From Evernia prunastri (taxonomy: Eukaryota; Ascomycota; Lecanoromycetes; Lecanorales; Parmeliaceae): a stretch of 64,000 nt of DNA. The notes under the pieces were generated by a model. The model was not told the DNA's origin. It saw nothing but the letters and a program-made list of their open reading frames with translations, and ran no database searches. Shown one piece after another: positions 33,689-44,430 of the stretch (the first letter of the stretch is position 1; every line of letters begins with the position of its first letter). The stretch covers positions 1 to 64,000 of the forward strand of contig NKYR01000111.1 of assembly GCA_003184365.1 (NCBI GenBank). The letters run 5' to 3'. The translations under genes and the position numbers were made by a program.

Positions 33689-36439
33689 CTACTCGTCCGC
33701 AAAGATCCACTTCCCCTTCGGCCGAGTCGCCTCCCAATACCGTTCCTGCACTTTCTCCCGTTCGATGAGGTCCGCCGCAGCCCGGTCCTCCGCGTCCTTT
33801 TGCGTGGTCGGGAAGTCGACATCCCACATCCCCGGAGCTTCCCGCGGCCGTGCAAAGGCCTGCCTGTGCGAGCCGAATCGGTTGGCAAACTCCCAGACCT
33901 TTGCTTCGATCAGCAGATCCGACCTCTCCTTCGGGGTCATGGTCCTCAGCTGGCGGCGTTTGTCTCCAAGGAAATCTTGCAGCAGGCGCCGGTCCGCCTC
34001 GTCTTCGCTTTCGCCCGGCTTCTGGGCCGTTTTGTATCCGCTACCGGTGACGTGTTCCCGGAGGCCTTTACACCTCTGGCAATGACGGTCTGTGCAACCG
34101 GAGAGAGAATTCTTCTCGTCGTGTCTGCGGACGGACTCGTGATATGCGTACTCACTATGAGCGGGGTTGAGCTTGAAGTCTTGCAGGCCAAGACGATGTA
34201 CTGGTCGGGCTCGAAGAGGTTCATGCTCTGGCCGTGTTTCCGGATTGCCTCCCAGCGGGGGGTTGCTAAATGCTGGGACCCTTTTCGTTCTTTTAGTGAC
34301 GGCTTGCGCTGACTTGCTGTGCCTATCCATCGTTGCGTCGACAGGCTCAAAATCCGCCAGTCCGGATTGATGTCCTGGGCCATGGTTGAGCTCAGATCTC
34401 TTGGCAGGAAGGCTTCGAGGTGTTGTTGGACCTTTGGACCTACTCTGGTATACTGACTGGTGAACTGGCGTCTTCGACCATGTCTGATCAGAAGAGACGC
34501 CAGCAACAGGCTCCTCGGATGTGAGGAGTGACTTCTCTGGTGAAGGCTTTGTCAACAGAGCCCCGAGACGGTGGTGGGTAGGTGGCGCTTTGGGTTCCTT
34601 GTCCCGGTCCGCAGGGCCGCGCAAATTATTTTGATCCTCTTTAGATTTCTTACAAGCCTTCAACGGGTCACAATTCGAGGAAGTTCCTTCCCCATCTTCA
34701 GCTAAGGCTGGTACGTAGGCTGCCCCGCGATCTCGGCGACTTGGAGGACAGGGTCGCTTCCGATTCGTGGATGGATCACCGGTCCTGGGTAAAACAAATG
34801 CATTGACGTCTCTAGAGTGCAGGATAACAGGGCTACCTAATGGCGACTTCTGCCGCCTGACATCTCGAGGATCCTTAGGGGTGCAGGGTCGATGCGCAGG
34901 CTCGTTGGTGTCTCGAGATGAGGACCTGGGAGGATCAAATATGGGGTCCCTCCTCTCCGCGGCCTCTAGCCGTCGATGCACCCGATCATTGTGCGCATGT
35001 TGTCGGGCTATTCTTTCATCTCTGCGAGCTTTCTTTTCCTTTTCTACTATTTTCTCAGGCAGGGTCCTGTAATTTTCTGTGGACAAGCTCGCTTGCTCGT
35101 CTCGCTCGCTCTCAATTTCGCGGCCCTCGCTATTGATCTGTCGAGGATATCGGGCCACCGTTGTAGTGTCTAGCATATCCTCTTCGTCCTGCACTGTTGT
35201 TGAAGGTCTTACGATTGTGGAACTCAGCCGTTCTTGCGCCATTCGTTGCCTTTTCCTCGGCGTATCAAGACGGCCTCCCACTTCGTCCAAGTCAAGACTG
35301 TCATGGGGTCCATCCGAGCGAATGACAATTGGAGCAGATATTGGACTTGAAATATCCTCGGCTTTAGTGGGAAGAGTCCTAGGAGTTGCTCCCAAATGGC
35401 GCTGATCGTTCTCAAGCACTTTCATATTTTGAGCACTACCCCTCGCAGAATGGCTCCGCTTTAGTGATCGTTCGAAAATCATGATGGGGGAACTATCACC
35501 GGTAGCTGGTTCGACTTTGAATGGTTTCGCTTGGCCTTCAGACTCAGGGGTGCCCTCGGTAACATCTCCAGAATCTGAAGCATTGACGATAGCTTGCCCA
35601 GCTCGCAATATGCTTGTATCGTCCGAAGGGAATACTTGGTCTCTGCTAGCGTGTTCAGATGCTTGACCGTGCCTATGGTCTCTATCTTTTGGATATGCTG
35701 ATGCGCTATGATGGGGAGAGGTAGATCTAGAGATACCACAAGGAGTGAGACCCTCTGGGATTGCTGGCGGAGCGAGAGCACTCGTTGATCTGCGATCTTT
35801 AGCGGTGATTGGTGGGCTGGCTCTTGCAGGATTAGGTTGTAGATGAACGAGTCGCTTATTAGGGTGTTTCAGTATCCAGTTCTTTCGATACTCTTTCCAC
35901 TGTCGTAGAGAATCTTTTTGCTCCCGAACCTTTGCCTCTAGGTGATCCCGGGCCCAGACAAGTTTACCATAGTCGCTTTCAAGCTTGACCAAGTCCTCTT
36001 TGACACGATGGTACTCTTCAATGTCGACGGGCAGATTCTCGGTCTTGGTCTGGGCCTTAGAGGTAGCACTTGATCGGTCCAATCCGCTGTTGCTACCGTG
36101 TCCACCAAAGTTTGAGCTCTCTTGATGCCGTTGTCTGGCTTCTTCAAGCTCTGCGTTGAGCTTCCTATTCTCCGCTTCTAATTCCTCGGTCCTTGCGGCT
36201 TTTGTTTGCAGAGCAGCAATCTGTCGCAGATAGTCGCTCCTTTCAGCCAAGTAGGCTCGGTCACCTGTGAACAATCCATGCAATTAGCAACTATCGTTGA
36301 TAATCTCGAATCCGACAAAGGGAAGCTTACGCTCCGTGAGTTTCTCGGTAAGTTCCCCAGTCAGACGATGTTCAAGATCGTCGAGGAGCTGCCTGATGGT
36401 ATGCCGGATCCCAGCCTCCGATCCCTCGGGTGACCCCAT
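33689..36439 (-). CDS. sae2: Sae2/CtIP (Ctp1) DNA-end resection factor
   Basis: Two exons, 36,439-36,331 and 36,264-33,689, encode 894 aa. The 66-bp intron (GTAAGC...TTCACAG) joins LTEKLTE to RDRAYLAERSDYLRQIAALQ in frame, extending the N-terminal coiled coil. The long middle is polar and disordered. The C-terminus is diagnostic: NPAHSEYAYHESVRR with a downstream GCTDRHCQRCKG cysteine pair, then LLQDFLGDKRRQLRTMTPKE and APGMWDVDFPTTQ, the conserved Sae2/CtIP end motif. These proteins activate Mre11-Rad50 endonuclease to start homologous recombination and are controlled by CDK/ATM phosphorylation; many S/T-P sites are present. Nuclear. The exon-1 ATG opens MGSPEGSEAGIRHTIRQLLD. Confidence 0.9.
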
Positions 36440-36599
36440 ACAGACGACTTGGGCCTCATGTCCTCCTTTTTCCTTTTATGTATGCTGATACATTCTCAGA
36501 TCCACAGGTCGCTGATTTCCAATAATGATGGGGGACGCGCTCTTTGGAGGGACGCGACTTCGTCTTGCGCTCTTTCTAGGGCTAGGGCTTCAGTAGATA

Positions 36600-36610
36600 G
36601 GTACCTTAAG
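36600..36610. promoter_or_regulatory. GGTACCTTAAG element upstream of sae2
   Basis: GGTACCTTAAG lies about 160 bp upstream of the sae2 ATG. Related TACCTTAAGGTA palindromes occur upstream of ccr4 and the phosphodiesterase gene, so it may be a shared promoter element. The role is inferred only. Confidence 0.3.
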
Positions 36611-36639
36611 TGGGAAGGTGGGATCTGCTTAGCCTAGCA

Positions 36640-37150
36640 TAGTCTTAGTCAGCAGGAGGAGATCTCTTCCCGGGATTCTTCTTCCTCCATATATCATCCT
36701 TGCTACCCACCAAGACTGATACCATACATTTCTGGAGGGTATGACCGGATGCATTGTGACCCTGCAAGTTGATCATTCTGTTCTTACACTCGTTCTATAC
36801 TCGTTTTGAGATTGTATCCAACGCTCGAGATCCGCTGCTCGGACTGTCTTCGAGCCGTTCTTTCACTGTTCTTATATATCATCATTTCTTACAGAAGAAG
36901 CCTTCAAAGCAAGCAGTTTACCCCCTTTATGCTTTCGACTTCTTTTTATACTTCCTGAAGTAATCTAAAGATTCTGAAATCCGAGTTTTCCTGTCATTTC
37001 CCAGAGATCCTGACGTCATTCTCAGTCATTTATTCACTTCCTTACCAAAACTCGCATCAAAGAAACAACTTCCTCTGAAGAACGCAACTTTCGTCCCAAG
37101 AATTCGATTTCTTCTGGATCCTACTCCTAACACCTACCCAAGCTTAAAAT
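36640..37150. other. Intergenic to transposon transition
   Basis: No gene seen. The sequence drifts from normal composition upstream of sae2 into the transposon island. ORFs here are short and low in complexity. Confidence 0.4.
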
Positions 37151-38107
37151 CTTCACCGAAGCCTCTCAAGTCATCTATCCCACCGTCGCTATCATAGCGC
37201 TGACCTTATCAAGCAAACCAAAAAACTTGTTCGAAGAGTTGATATACTACTACACTCTTGACTACCCTGATCTTACTCGGGATCCGTACAGTTCTATCCC
37301 TAGCTCAGAATCCTATTACGAGAGTATATCCTCGTTAGACGAGTCTGAACTTGCTTATCAATCCATCACTGAGACTCAATTAACAAACCTCGAAGCTATC
37401 CAAGCATCCTCAGCTATTATCATGATATATCAGTAGATCGAATCTATATTCGTCTTCTGTGAATCGTTCTCAAATTAAAAAATTTCAACATCTCGATGAT
37501 TAATTAAGTTCAATTATAAGATGAAAAAATATAAAACATCTAAAGACATTATTTCGTCTAATTTATATCTAAAATTTCTAAATATACTACTTACGAAAGA
37601 GATAGCCGACTAAACTAAGAGTAATGTTGATGTTATTCGTCTTCTGACTGAAGAATCTCCTATTTAGCTTACGATAAATATATTTAAATCTTTATTCTGT
37701 GAAAGATTTTCATTCAAAGTAATTAAAGTCTCGTTAATCTTATTCGACGTTGAGATCTCGAAGCTTTATTAACACTCTGACGAAGCACTTTTCTTATATT
37801 ACAAGAGAATTAAAAATCTTATACAAAGAGTTAAAGCTAAAAATAGATCTGTGATATCTTTTATAAAAGCTTTTCTCATCTCTCTCGAAGCTATTATACT
37901 CGATATAATTCTAAGAGCTTTTATCAAAGAACTAAATAATTTCAAGACTCGTAAAAAGATTATTCGAGATATGACATCGACGAATCGTTTCTTAAATACG
38001 ATCTACAATTTTATCGAAAAGTTATATCGTATTAATATTGAAATTCAAAGGCTATACGAGAAAAAGAATAAGATCGAAGAATTATAATTCTATAAGTGTC
38101 AGAACTG
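37150..38107 (+). pseudogene. RIP-mutated retroelement gag-like relic
   Basis: A normal-composition start (37,227-37,436, LYYYTLDYPDLTRDPYSSIP... ending at TAG) runs into RIP-mutated AT-rich DNA. In that part 37,851-38,087 still reads AFLISLEAIILDIILRAFIK... RINIEIQRLYEKKNKIEEL, a stop, then FYKCQNC. The helical body followed by a CxxC zinc-knuckle start is gag-like. The knuckle is cut off at about 38,107, where GC-rich DNA begins. Many stops elsewhere. I infer a dead LTR-retrotransposon gag. Confidence 0.45.
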
Positions 38108-38282
38108 TTAGCCACTCAGCTAAAAAAGCTGGCTCCGAGGGTGTCTGCGCTTGACAGCCCAGACACTCTATTTAGGCTCATATCTAACAATTGCCTCCCC
38201 CTCTACGGGGCACGTCCTCGGGCCCCATGGCCCTTGGGCAGGCAAAAATCGCAATGTTTCTCAGGGGACTCTTGCCCGCATC

Positions 38283-38505
38283 TGTTACGGACGTACCCTA
38301 GGTGTCAGGCACATAGGGAGTGTTTATGGCTATGTGTCTAGCACATAGAGTGTTTATTGGTTATTGACACATTCCCATTGACACATAGGCTAGCGGGGAT
38401 TCTTCCTAGTATTTAAGCGCTCTTCTTCTGTACATATTTCCTCCTTATCTAGTTGTCTTATTCAATTTACCCCCATTAGACTTGACTCTGGGCACGGTTC
38501 TGACA
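38283..38505 (+). repeat. 223-bp LTR, first copy (likely 5' LTR)
   Basis: TGTTACGGACG...GGTTCTGACA, 223 bp, matches 39,380-39,602 with two visible differences (a G/A and a C/T transition). It is not bordered by a 5-bp duplication (GCATC versus CTACA). On its right follows a GC-normal leader and an ATG reading MANLSAVNEATP, as expected for the 5' LTR of an element whose body is missing at the N at 38,895. Confidence 0.75.
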
Positions 38506-38783
38506 CTACAACTAGATCATCCACCCTTCCGTTCGTACTGGCAAGCGAACAGTAAAATAAAATTGTCAAACGGGACCGTTGTGAAGCTGTTTCGATAGCA
38601 GATCATTGGACACTCGGGTGTGGCCTACCTACAGGCAAAACGAACCATTCGTGGCTAGGACTTGTTGACCACAAGGAAAACCCCTTACGAGGAGGTCTCG
38701 CTGCATACGTGCAAGCACCCCAGCATTCGTGCAAACCAATCCCCCCCCAACAAACAAACTTTCAGAGCTAACTTCCTCTCAAC

Positions 38784-38895
38784 ATGGCAAATTTGAGCGC
38801 GGTAAACGAGGCTACTCCACTTGATATGACAGAACTGCAAGAGTCTCTCAAGGAAATTCAACAAGGAGCCAGCAGCCTCTTAAAACAAACGAAAN
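38784..38895 (+). pseudogene. Start of a retroelement protein, cut by an N
   Basis: ATG 38,784 opens MANLSAVNEATPLDMTELQE followed by SLKEIQQGASSLLKQTK. It is a helical, acidic N-terminus of the kind seen at the start of fungal Ty1/copia gag. It breaks at the N at 38,895, beyond which the sequence is unrelated and AT-rich. Position 280 bp after an LTR supports gag. The family was not recognised with certainty. Confidence 0.45.
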
Positions 38896-38954
38896 GTCAC
38901 AGCCTCATCAACTCTCTCTACTACTATATCCTCATCCCTCTCTCTTTCCTTCAC

Positions 38955-39118
38955 ATCAATTCTCAATCTTTCGTAGACATCGTCCTCGCGAGAAAATTGT
39001 ATGAATCGATCGAATCTAAAGTTCTTTTTTTTACGACGTTAATATAAAGAAGTAGACAGAGATTTCGAGTCTCTCGCTTAACCTTAAATCACATAATTGA
39101 TAGTATATATATATACTA
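38955..39118 (+). repeat. Inverted repeat, left arm
   Basis: Runs from about TCGTAGACATCGTCC to GATAGTATATA. The reverse complement of 39,752-39,915 gives the same order (GTGAACATCGTC, AGAAAAT, CGACGTTGATATAAG, GATTTCGAGT, CTCGCTTAA, AAATCACATAATT). Differences are mostly transitions; this arm looks more RIP-mutated. The arms enclose about 630 bp including a solo LTR, so they may be terminal inverted repeats of a short DNA element. Confidence 0.6.
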
Positions 39119-39379
39119 TAGTTGATAAGCATAAAGCGTTGAAATGTCTAGAATCGTTGAAAAAAAACATCAAATAAATTTCGTTAAAAGATTTTGATGA
39201 TCCAAAAGTTTAGATAATACTAAAACTTATCTAGTAATAAACTTTACAATGTTTAAATACGGTGTTCACTAATCAAAAGTATGTCTATATCGTTGAAGTA
39301 TTAAAATCATTTGAAAATCGTTCGTAAGAATCAGATCTTTTCTATAAGATATAGATATGCTTTGAATTAGTGAAAATAG

Positions 39380-39602
39380 TGTTACGGACGTACCCTAGGT
39401 GTCAGGCACATAGGGAGTGTTTATGGCTATGTGTCTAGCACATAGAGTGTTTATTGGTTATTAACACATTCCCATTGACACATAGGCTAGCGGGGATTCT
39501 TCCTAGTATTTAAGCGCTCTTCTTCTGTACATATTTCCTCTTTATCTAGTTGTCTTATTCAATTTACCCCCATTAGACTTGACTCTGGGCACGGTTCTGA
39601 CA
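39380..39602 (+). mobile_element. 223-bp solo LTR with AATAG target duplication
   Basis: TGTTACGGACG...GGTTCTGACA is flanked by AATAG on both sides (39,375-39,379 and 39,603-39,607). This is the expected product of LTR-LTR recombination after a 5-bp staggered insertion. It is nearly identical to 38,283-38,505 yet sits in AT-rich, RIP-mutated sequence, so the insertion is younger than the RIP of its surroundings. Confidence 0.85.
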
Positions 39603-39751
39603 AATAGTATTTAAACTATTCAAAAACTACAACTATTTGAAATTTTCAATGACTAAAAAACTAGAACTGTTTTTAATTATCAACGAAATATATACGATAG
39701 ATTTTCTCAACGATTCTAATCATCTTGACGATTGATTTTCACAGACTGAAG

Positions 39752-39915
39752 TGTATATATTTACTATTAATTATGTGATTTAAGATTAAGCGAGACACTC
39801 GAAATCTCTGTTTACTTTCTTATATCAACGTCGCAAAGAAAAAAACTTTAAATTTGATCGATTCAGACGATTTTCTGGCGGAGACGATGTTCACGGAAGA
39901 TCGAGAATGTAATAA
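39752..39915 (-). repeat. Inverted repeat, right arm
   Basis: Reverse-complement partner of 38,955-39,118. It runs outward into the 302-bp direct repeat that starts at 39,902, so the two repeat systems overlap at this end. Confidence 0.6.
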
Positions 39916-40203
39916 GAGGGGGGCGAGAGTATATAGAGTGGGACTGAAAGACTATGGAGGGCGGAAGGTTCAAGGCTGAAGTTCTGAACCCTGGAAATTT
40001 TGAATACACGCTAAGCTTATCGGAATACACGTTCTCATAGAGTAAATTAAACAGTCAACTTTATTTTCAATGGTAGAAAACCTGAAAGGTTTCGTAATCT
40101 AACTCATGTACAAATGGATCCCGTAATTACCACTATTTCAGATTATTAATCATGTGTGAACCATGTCTAAACCGTTTCCAAGAATCAGGTTTGGTCCATA
40201 AGG
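39902..40203 (+). repeat. 302-bp direct repeat, copy 1
   Basis: Starts CGAGAATGTAATAAGAGG and ends near CCATAAGG. It is nearly identical to 40,437-40,738, with a few transitions such as TGTGAACC/TGCGAACC. The second copy begins at the base after an N, which suggests either terminal repeats of one element or two overlapping contig ends placed in tandem. Confidence 0.85.
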
Positions 40204-40436
40204 TGTCGTTGGGGTACAAAAATTATTTGAAAACCGTTCGTAAGAATCAGGTCTTTTCTATAGGTAAGGTTGACGACGGACCACGCCAAGGGTAAGCCCT
40301 AAAAGGTATCCCGTACTAGTTAGTACTCATGGAGTTATAAATATTTCCGCAGGTATGTATCTTAAGGTAATCTAACCGCAAGAATTGTAATATATGTACT
40401 CTGCTACCTCAGATAGTCATTAACACCTGAGACTGN

Positions 40437-40738
40437 CGAGAATGTAATAAGAGGGGGGCGAGAGTATATAGAGTGGGACTGAAAGACTATGGAGGGCGGA
40501 AGGTTCAAGGCTGAAGTTCTGAACCCTGGAAATTTTGAATACACGCTAAGCTTATCGAAATACACGTTTTCATAGAGTAATTTTAACAGTCAACTTTATT
40601 TTCAATGGTAGAAAACCTGAAAGGTTTCGTAATCTAACTCATGTACAAATGGATCCCGTAATTACCACTATTTCAGATTATTAATCATGTGCGAACCATG
40701 TCTAAACCGTTTCTAAGAACCCGCCTTGGCCCATAAGG
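40437..40738 (+). repeat. 302-bp direct repeat, copy 2
   Basis: Same sequence as 39,902-40,203, beginning immediately after the N at 40,436. Its right end adjoins normal-composition DNA just before the Trm61-like gene, so it marks the right edge of the transposon island. Confidence 0.85.
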
Positions 40739-40957
40739 AACTGTCGATGTGTCCGTCCTGGAGTTCTGCTCGACTTCTTTTTGGGTGTGAACACCAACAT
40801 TTCTTTTGCATAAGAGCCATGTGCCCTGGAGAAGATTGGGAGCAGCTTCTTGTGAAAATGCTAAGACTACCGATGCGCCCCGTCAAATTGACGCGATTTC
40901 CCTTTAGTCGAAGATGCCTCTCAATCGGCGACAACAGAATACGGGGTGGGTGAACCC

Positions 40958-42677
40958 ATGTTATCCCCTCCAAACCATGTACTCATGCAGAAAAGGATAG
41001 TCGGTGATCGTGTCATGCTTCAGTTGAAAGGGAGAGATTCGTTCATGACTAAAGAGCTCCGTGAAGATGGCAAGACGAACCTGCAGCAGTAAGTCTCTTT
41101 TCACTAGAACCACTTCTTTCCTCGTTCGTACTGAATTTCGAGCGACAAGACTTATTCTAGAAATGGAATAGCTTTGAAGTCGGGTCTCAGAGTTGGAGCA
41201 ATGCGAGAATATTCATGCTGACTTCTACACGTCTCAGTGGCGACATCTTGCATAGTGAAATCATTGGTAGAAACACAAGAGACTTAGTAAGGAGTAGTAG
41301 AGGAGCGAACCTCAGAGTCTACCTTCCGTATGTTTTTTCGGAGTCCAGCTTTCCTCTTCTGAACCAAATGTTGAGTCTGGAGACATGTCTTGGGTGTATT
41401 TGCTGCCTGGGCGTGTTCCAAGGCTCGCGAATTCCTTCAAACAAGCAAGACTGACCCTGAAAGCACCTTGACTGAATATGTCACAATGACCCCTCGCATC
41501 GTGACTCCCGTGAGCTTACTTCAGTCCCCGCCATGCTCACCTGGCTTACACCGTTCACCAGTAGATCTACCCCGCGGACGCCAATCTCATAGTCTCGTTG
41601 CTTGATATCCATGCCACTCCTTCCCCTTCAGCTCAAGGGCCGCCGTCGTTGGAAATTCTCGAAGCAGGCACAGGCCACGGGGGTTTGACATTGCACCTCG
41701 CTAGAGCTATCCATGCTGCGAATGCTCTACGATCCAACACCAACAGCTCAAGCAGGGTAGACGTTGGTCAGTTAGCATCCCGTTTAGAAAAGTTTGCTCA
41801 AAATTGTCAGAGACCCGGACCAGAAGACGATTTGAGTGAACAGTCAAGATACTCCTATGAGCCTAGTAGTGATGATCGCCAAGCGGTCATCCATACTCTA
41901 GATCTATCCTGGAAACATTCAAAGCATGCAGAGCAGATTGTAAAAGGGTTTCGTCGAGGACTTTATGCCAACGATATCGTCTTTCATGTTGGTGACGTCT
42001 CGACGTGGATTGACGAGCAAATCACCAACCGCGGACTAGGCCCTGATGAAAAAGCATTTTTGTCACACATCGTATTGGACATGCCTTCTCCATCTCTTCA
42101 TGTCGAAAAGGCGGCGTCGGCCCTCATGACTAATGGTAGCCTCCTTACTTTCAACCCCAGCATCACGCAGATCATTTCTATGGTCAAGATGGTCAAGCAG
42201 CTCAGTCTCCCTTTGATCCTTAGCAATGTTCTCGAGCTTGGCCTAAACGTCTCGGGGGGGAAAGACTGTAAGCGCATTTTTCAGGAGGATTTCCCCGAAT
42301 CTAAAGCATGTCTATATCTCACGCCATGTTTTAAAACAGAACGTCCATGCTCCCCAGACTTGTTCTGCAAGCTGATTTCTGGCCTGAAAGAAGCTATACT
42401 AACTCGGGCTTGTGCAGGGGATGTACGTACTGTTATACCAAGGGCACTATTGAGAAATGCAAAAGCTCACATACGGGAAGACGATTCTTTGGGGGACGCC
42501 GACGGGGATTCAGATGACAGCGCGGTGGCTGACACCGCTGAAGCGAGTACGGCTGACCGAGACAATGAACCAAAGCATGATCAAATCAGCCGAATGGAGA
42601 TCGTCTGTAGACCAAAAGTCGGTTATCGCGTAGCTGGTGGAGGTTTTCTCGGGGTCTGGAAGAAGATGAAGCATTAA
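40958..42677 (+). CDS. Trm61/Gcd14-family tRNA (adenine-N1)-methyltransferase, probably mitochondrial
   Basis: Exons 40,958-41,088, 41,238-41,327, 41,464-41,509 and 41,565-42,677 encode 459 aa in one frame. The introns have CTGAC branches before the first two acceptors. The start carries RIVGDRVMLQLKGRDSFMTK, then GDILHSEIIG, TEYVTMTPRIVTPIYPADAN, the SAM-binding motif EAGTGHGGLTLHLARAIHA, and LDMPSPS (the DxPxP-type motif IV). This order is that of m1A58 methyltransferases. A leader-like MLRLPMRPVKLTRFPFSRRC from ATG 40,858 lies just upstream in another frame and looks like a mitochondrial presequence. A short intron (about 40,950-40,995) could join it. The acidic insert near the C-terminus (ADGDSDDSAVADTAEAS) is lineage-specific. 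Likely SAM-dependent tRNA modification in mitochondria. Confidence 0.8.
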
Positions 42678-43777
42678 CAGTCGTACCTAGGAGGGGTTGA
42701 TTACTATTCACATAGGCCGCTGCCCACCTACTAAATGTCGAAGTCATATCACCTTGGTCCTGTGCCGATATGAGTAAATTGAGAGCCCATCTCTTAGAAT
42801 AAATGGCTTATCTAATGCCTGGAATCAGACTGCCTCCTCGAGTACAGCTTAAAGCATTCTAGATCTACTCTTATTCTATGCCGTAAGCTTATCTGTGTAA
42901 AATGCCTTCCTATCTCACTAAACGATTTATGCGCGGTGAAGATCGCCGAGAAACCGCTTGTCAAATGATGGTCACGGTTTGCTTTGTGACTCTTAACGTC
43001 CTTTCAATAATCTATCTCGTAATCTCGTTCGCACAGTAACCTTGTCCTCCCCCGTATGGTTTCGGAGTCAGCGTATCTATCTCGGGGACATGAGTTTTGA
43101 GACAGGTCTTGCAGCTCAAGAAACTGCGAGAAGCAGGCAGAAATGGCTCAGGAAAAGATGACTGACCCGGCTCCTCATATGATTTGCGGAGCCATCCAGG
43201 GTATCCGGAACGCGGTAGGTTTGGCATATCCAAAGTTGGGCATGTTATGTATCCCAACGCTAACATTTAGACGTAGGAACCTTTGCGACACTCTAGTTCC
43301 TCATCAAACCAGGGGAAATGGAGTCGAAGGGCTACTTACCTCTTGAAGTCTATCTTTCGTCTTCAACCATGCAAACCACCGCTTACTAGTCTCAAAGCTA
43401 GCGACACGATCCCCACTCCCACGTCCCATCCTAAATTTCTTCTCATCTTTTACGACCACCCTGTCGTAGACCAACCTATCTCCGCTATCCAGCATCCCAG
43501 CCAGCCCCTTTATTTTCCCTGTCTCATGATTTTAGATCGTCATCCTCCTGCTGGTAGTTTTCTAAGTTAATGGAGCATTTAGGAGATAGAAACTTAAGGC
43601 ATAATGAATGTTTCAAAAGTTGGATGAATAGCACAAGGTGGATAACCTGCTAGTCGGGCACATAATTCATGAGGAACCAAGCCCTGGATATTCAGCGACA
43701 AGTGCCGACCGTTCCGGATAAAGACGCCAAGTGCAGACTCTAAGCCAGCAAGTCTGGTATTATCAAAGAGGTTTGTC
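42678..43777. other. No supportable gene
   Basis: 3' flank of the Trm61-like gene and about 900 bp of intergenic sequence. The frames at 43,012-43,570 are short and without recognisable motifs. Confidence 0.4.
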
Positions 43778-44430
43778 CTACAAATTGCAAAATAACGAGA
43801 AATGAGCTTTACCGCTAAAGGGCGGACCAGAAGACGCGAGCTGCGGAAGTGCGGTTTCTGAGACCTGAGGGACCTTAGGTACTTTGGTAGTTTTCGTCTT
43901 TAAAGTCCTACAGCAAGAGCGTCTTCGCGTCGTACTGGCTCCTGATACCCCAAATACATCACTAAGAGAGACAGAAGACTGCTTACCTCCTTGTATACTC
44001 TTGGGTCCCTGCAAAGCCAATTGGGCTGCAGCTTCTGCACCCTGGATTATCATTCCAAAAGCCAGTATTGCTTATCAGAGGGGAAATACTCGGCCTTGGG
44101 CCTTGTCTAAAGAGTAGAAAGGCTGAAGAAATCTCTCAAGCCTCAAGATTTGGGGCAGAAGGAGGAAATATGAGGGGCAAAAACACGTACATCTGTCTTC
44201 TTGGCAGAATTTTCGTTGCTATTCTACCGGCTATTGTAATCACACGACTTGGCTGTGCAGGTGGGTGGAGCACCAGGTACGGGCTTTCTGCAAGATAGGC
44301 CCTTGTCTGGGATCGCATCTCTGGGGGACCGCGAGCTGCCCATTGGATGACTTCTGCACGGCCCATTGAGTTGGTCATTAGGCACAAAGGAAGGGACATC
44401 GACGTTACAGCTGTGAGAAAGACCCAACAA
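43778..44430 (-). CDS. Possible small Cys-containing protein, exons uncertain
   Basis: Minus-strand pieces with good splice signals. After an acceptor CTCACAG near 44,413 a frame reads CNVDVPSFVPNDQLNGPCRS to CTAKSCDYNSR (6 Cys). A strong GTACGT donor follows near 44,194. GAEAAAQLALQGPKSIQG at about 44,045-43,992 ends at GTAAGC, and after an acceptor TATCAG near 43,962 comes TTRRRSCCRTLKTKTTKVPK to the stop at 43,778. The first and later pieces do not join in one frame, so the model is incomplete, and no signal peptide was found. It may be a small secreted protein or another relic. Confidence 0.25.

Noticed and set aside
38097..38505. A longer 409-bp LTR starting TGTCAGAACTG
   Set aside because: The second copy clearly starts at TGTTACGG with a target duplication, so the 223-bp boundary is preferred.
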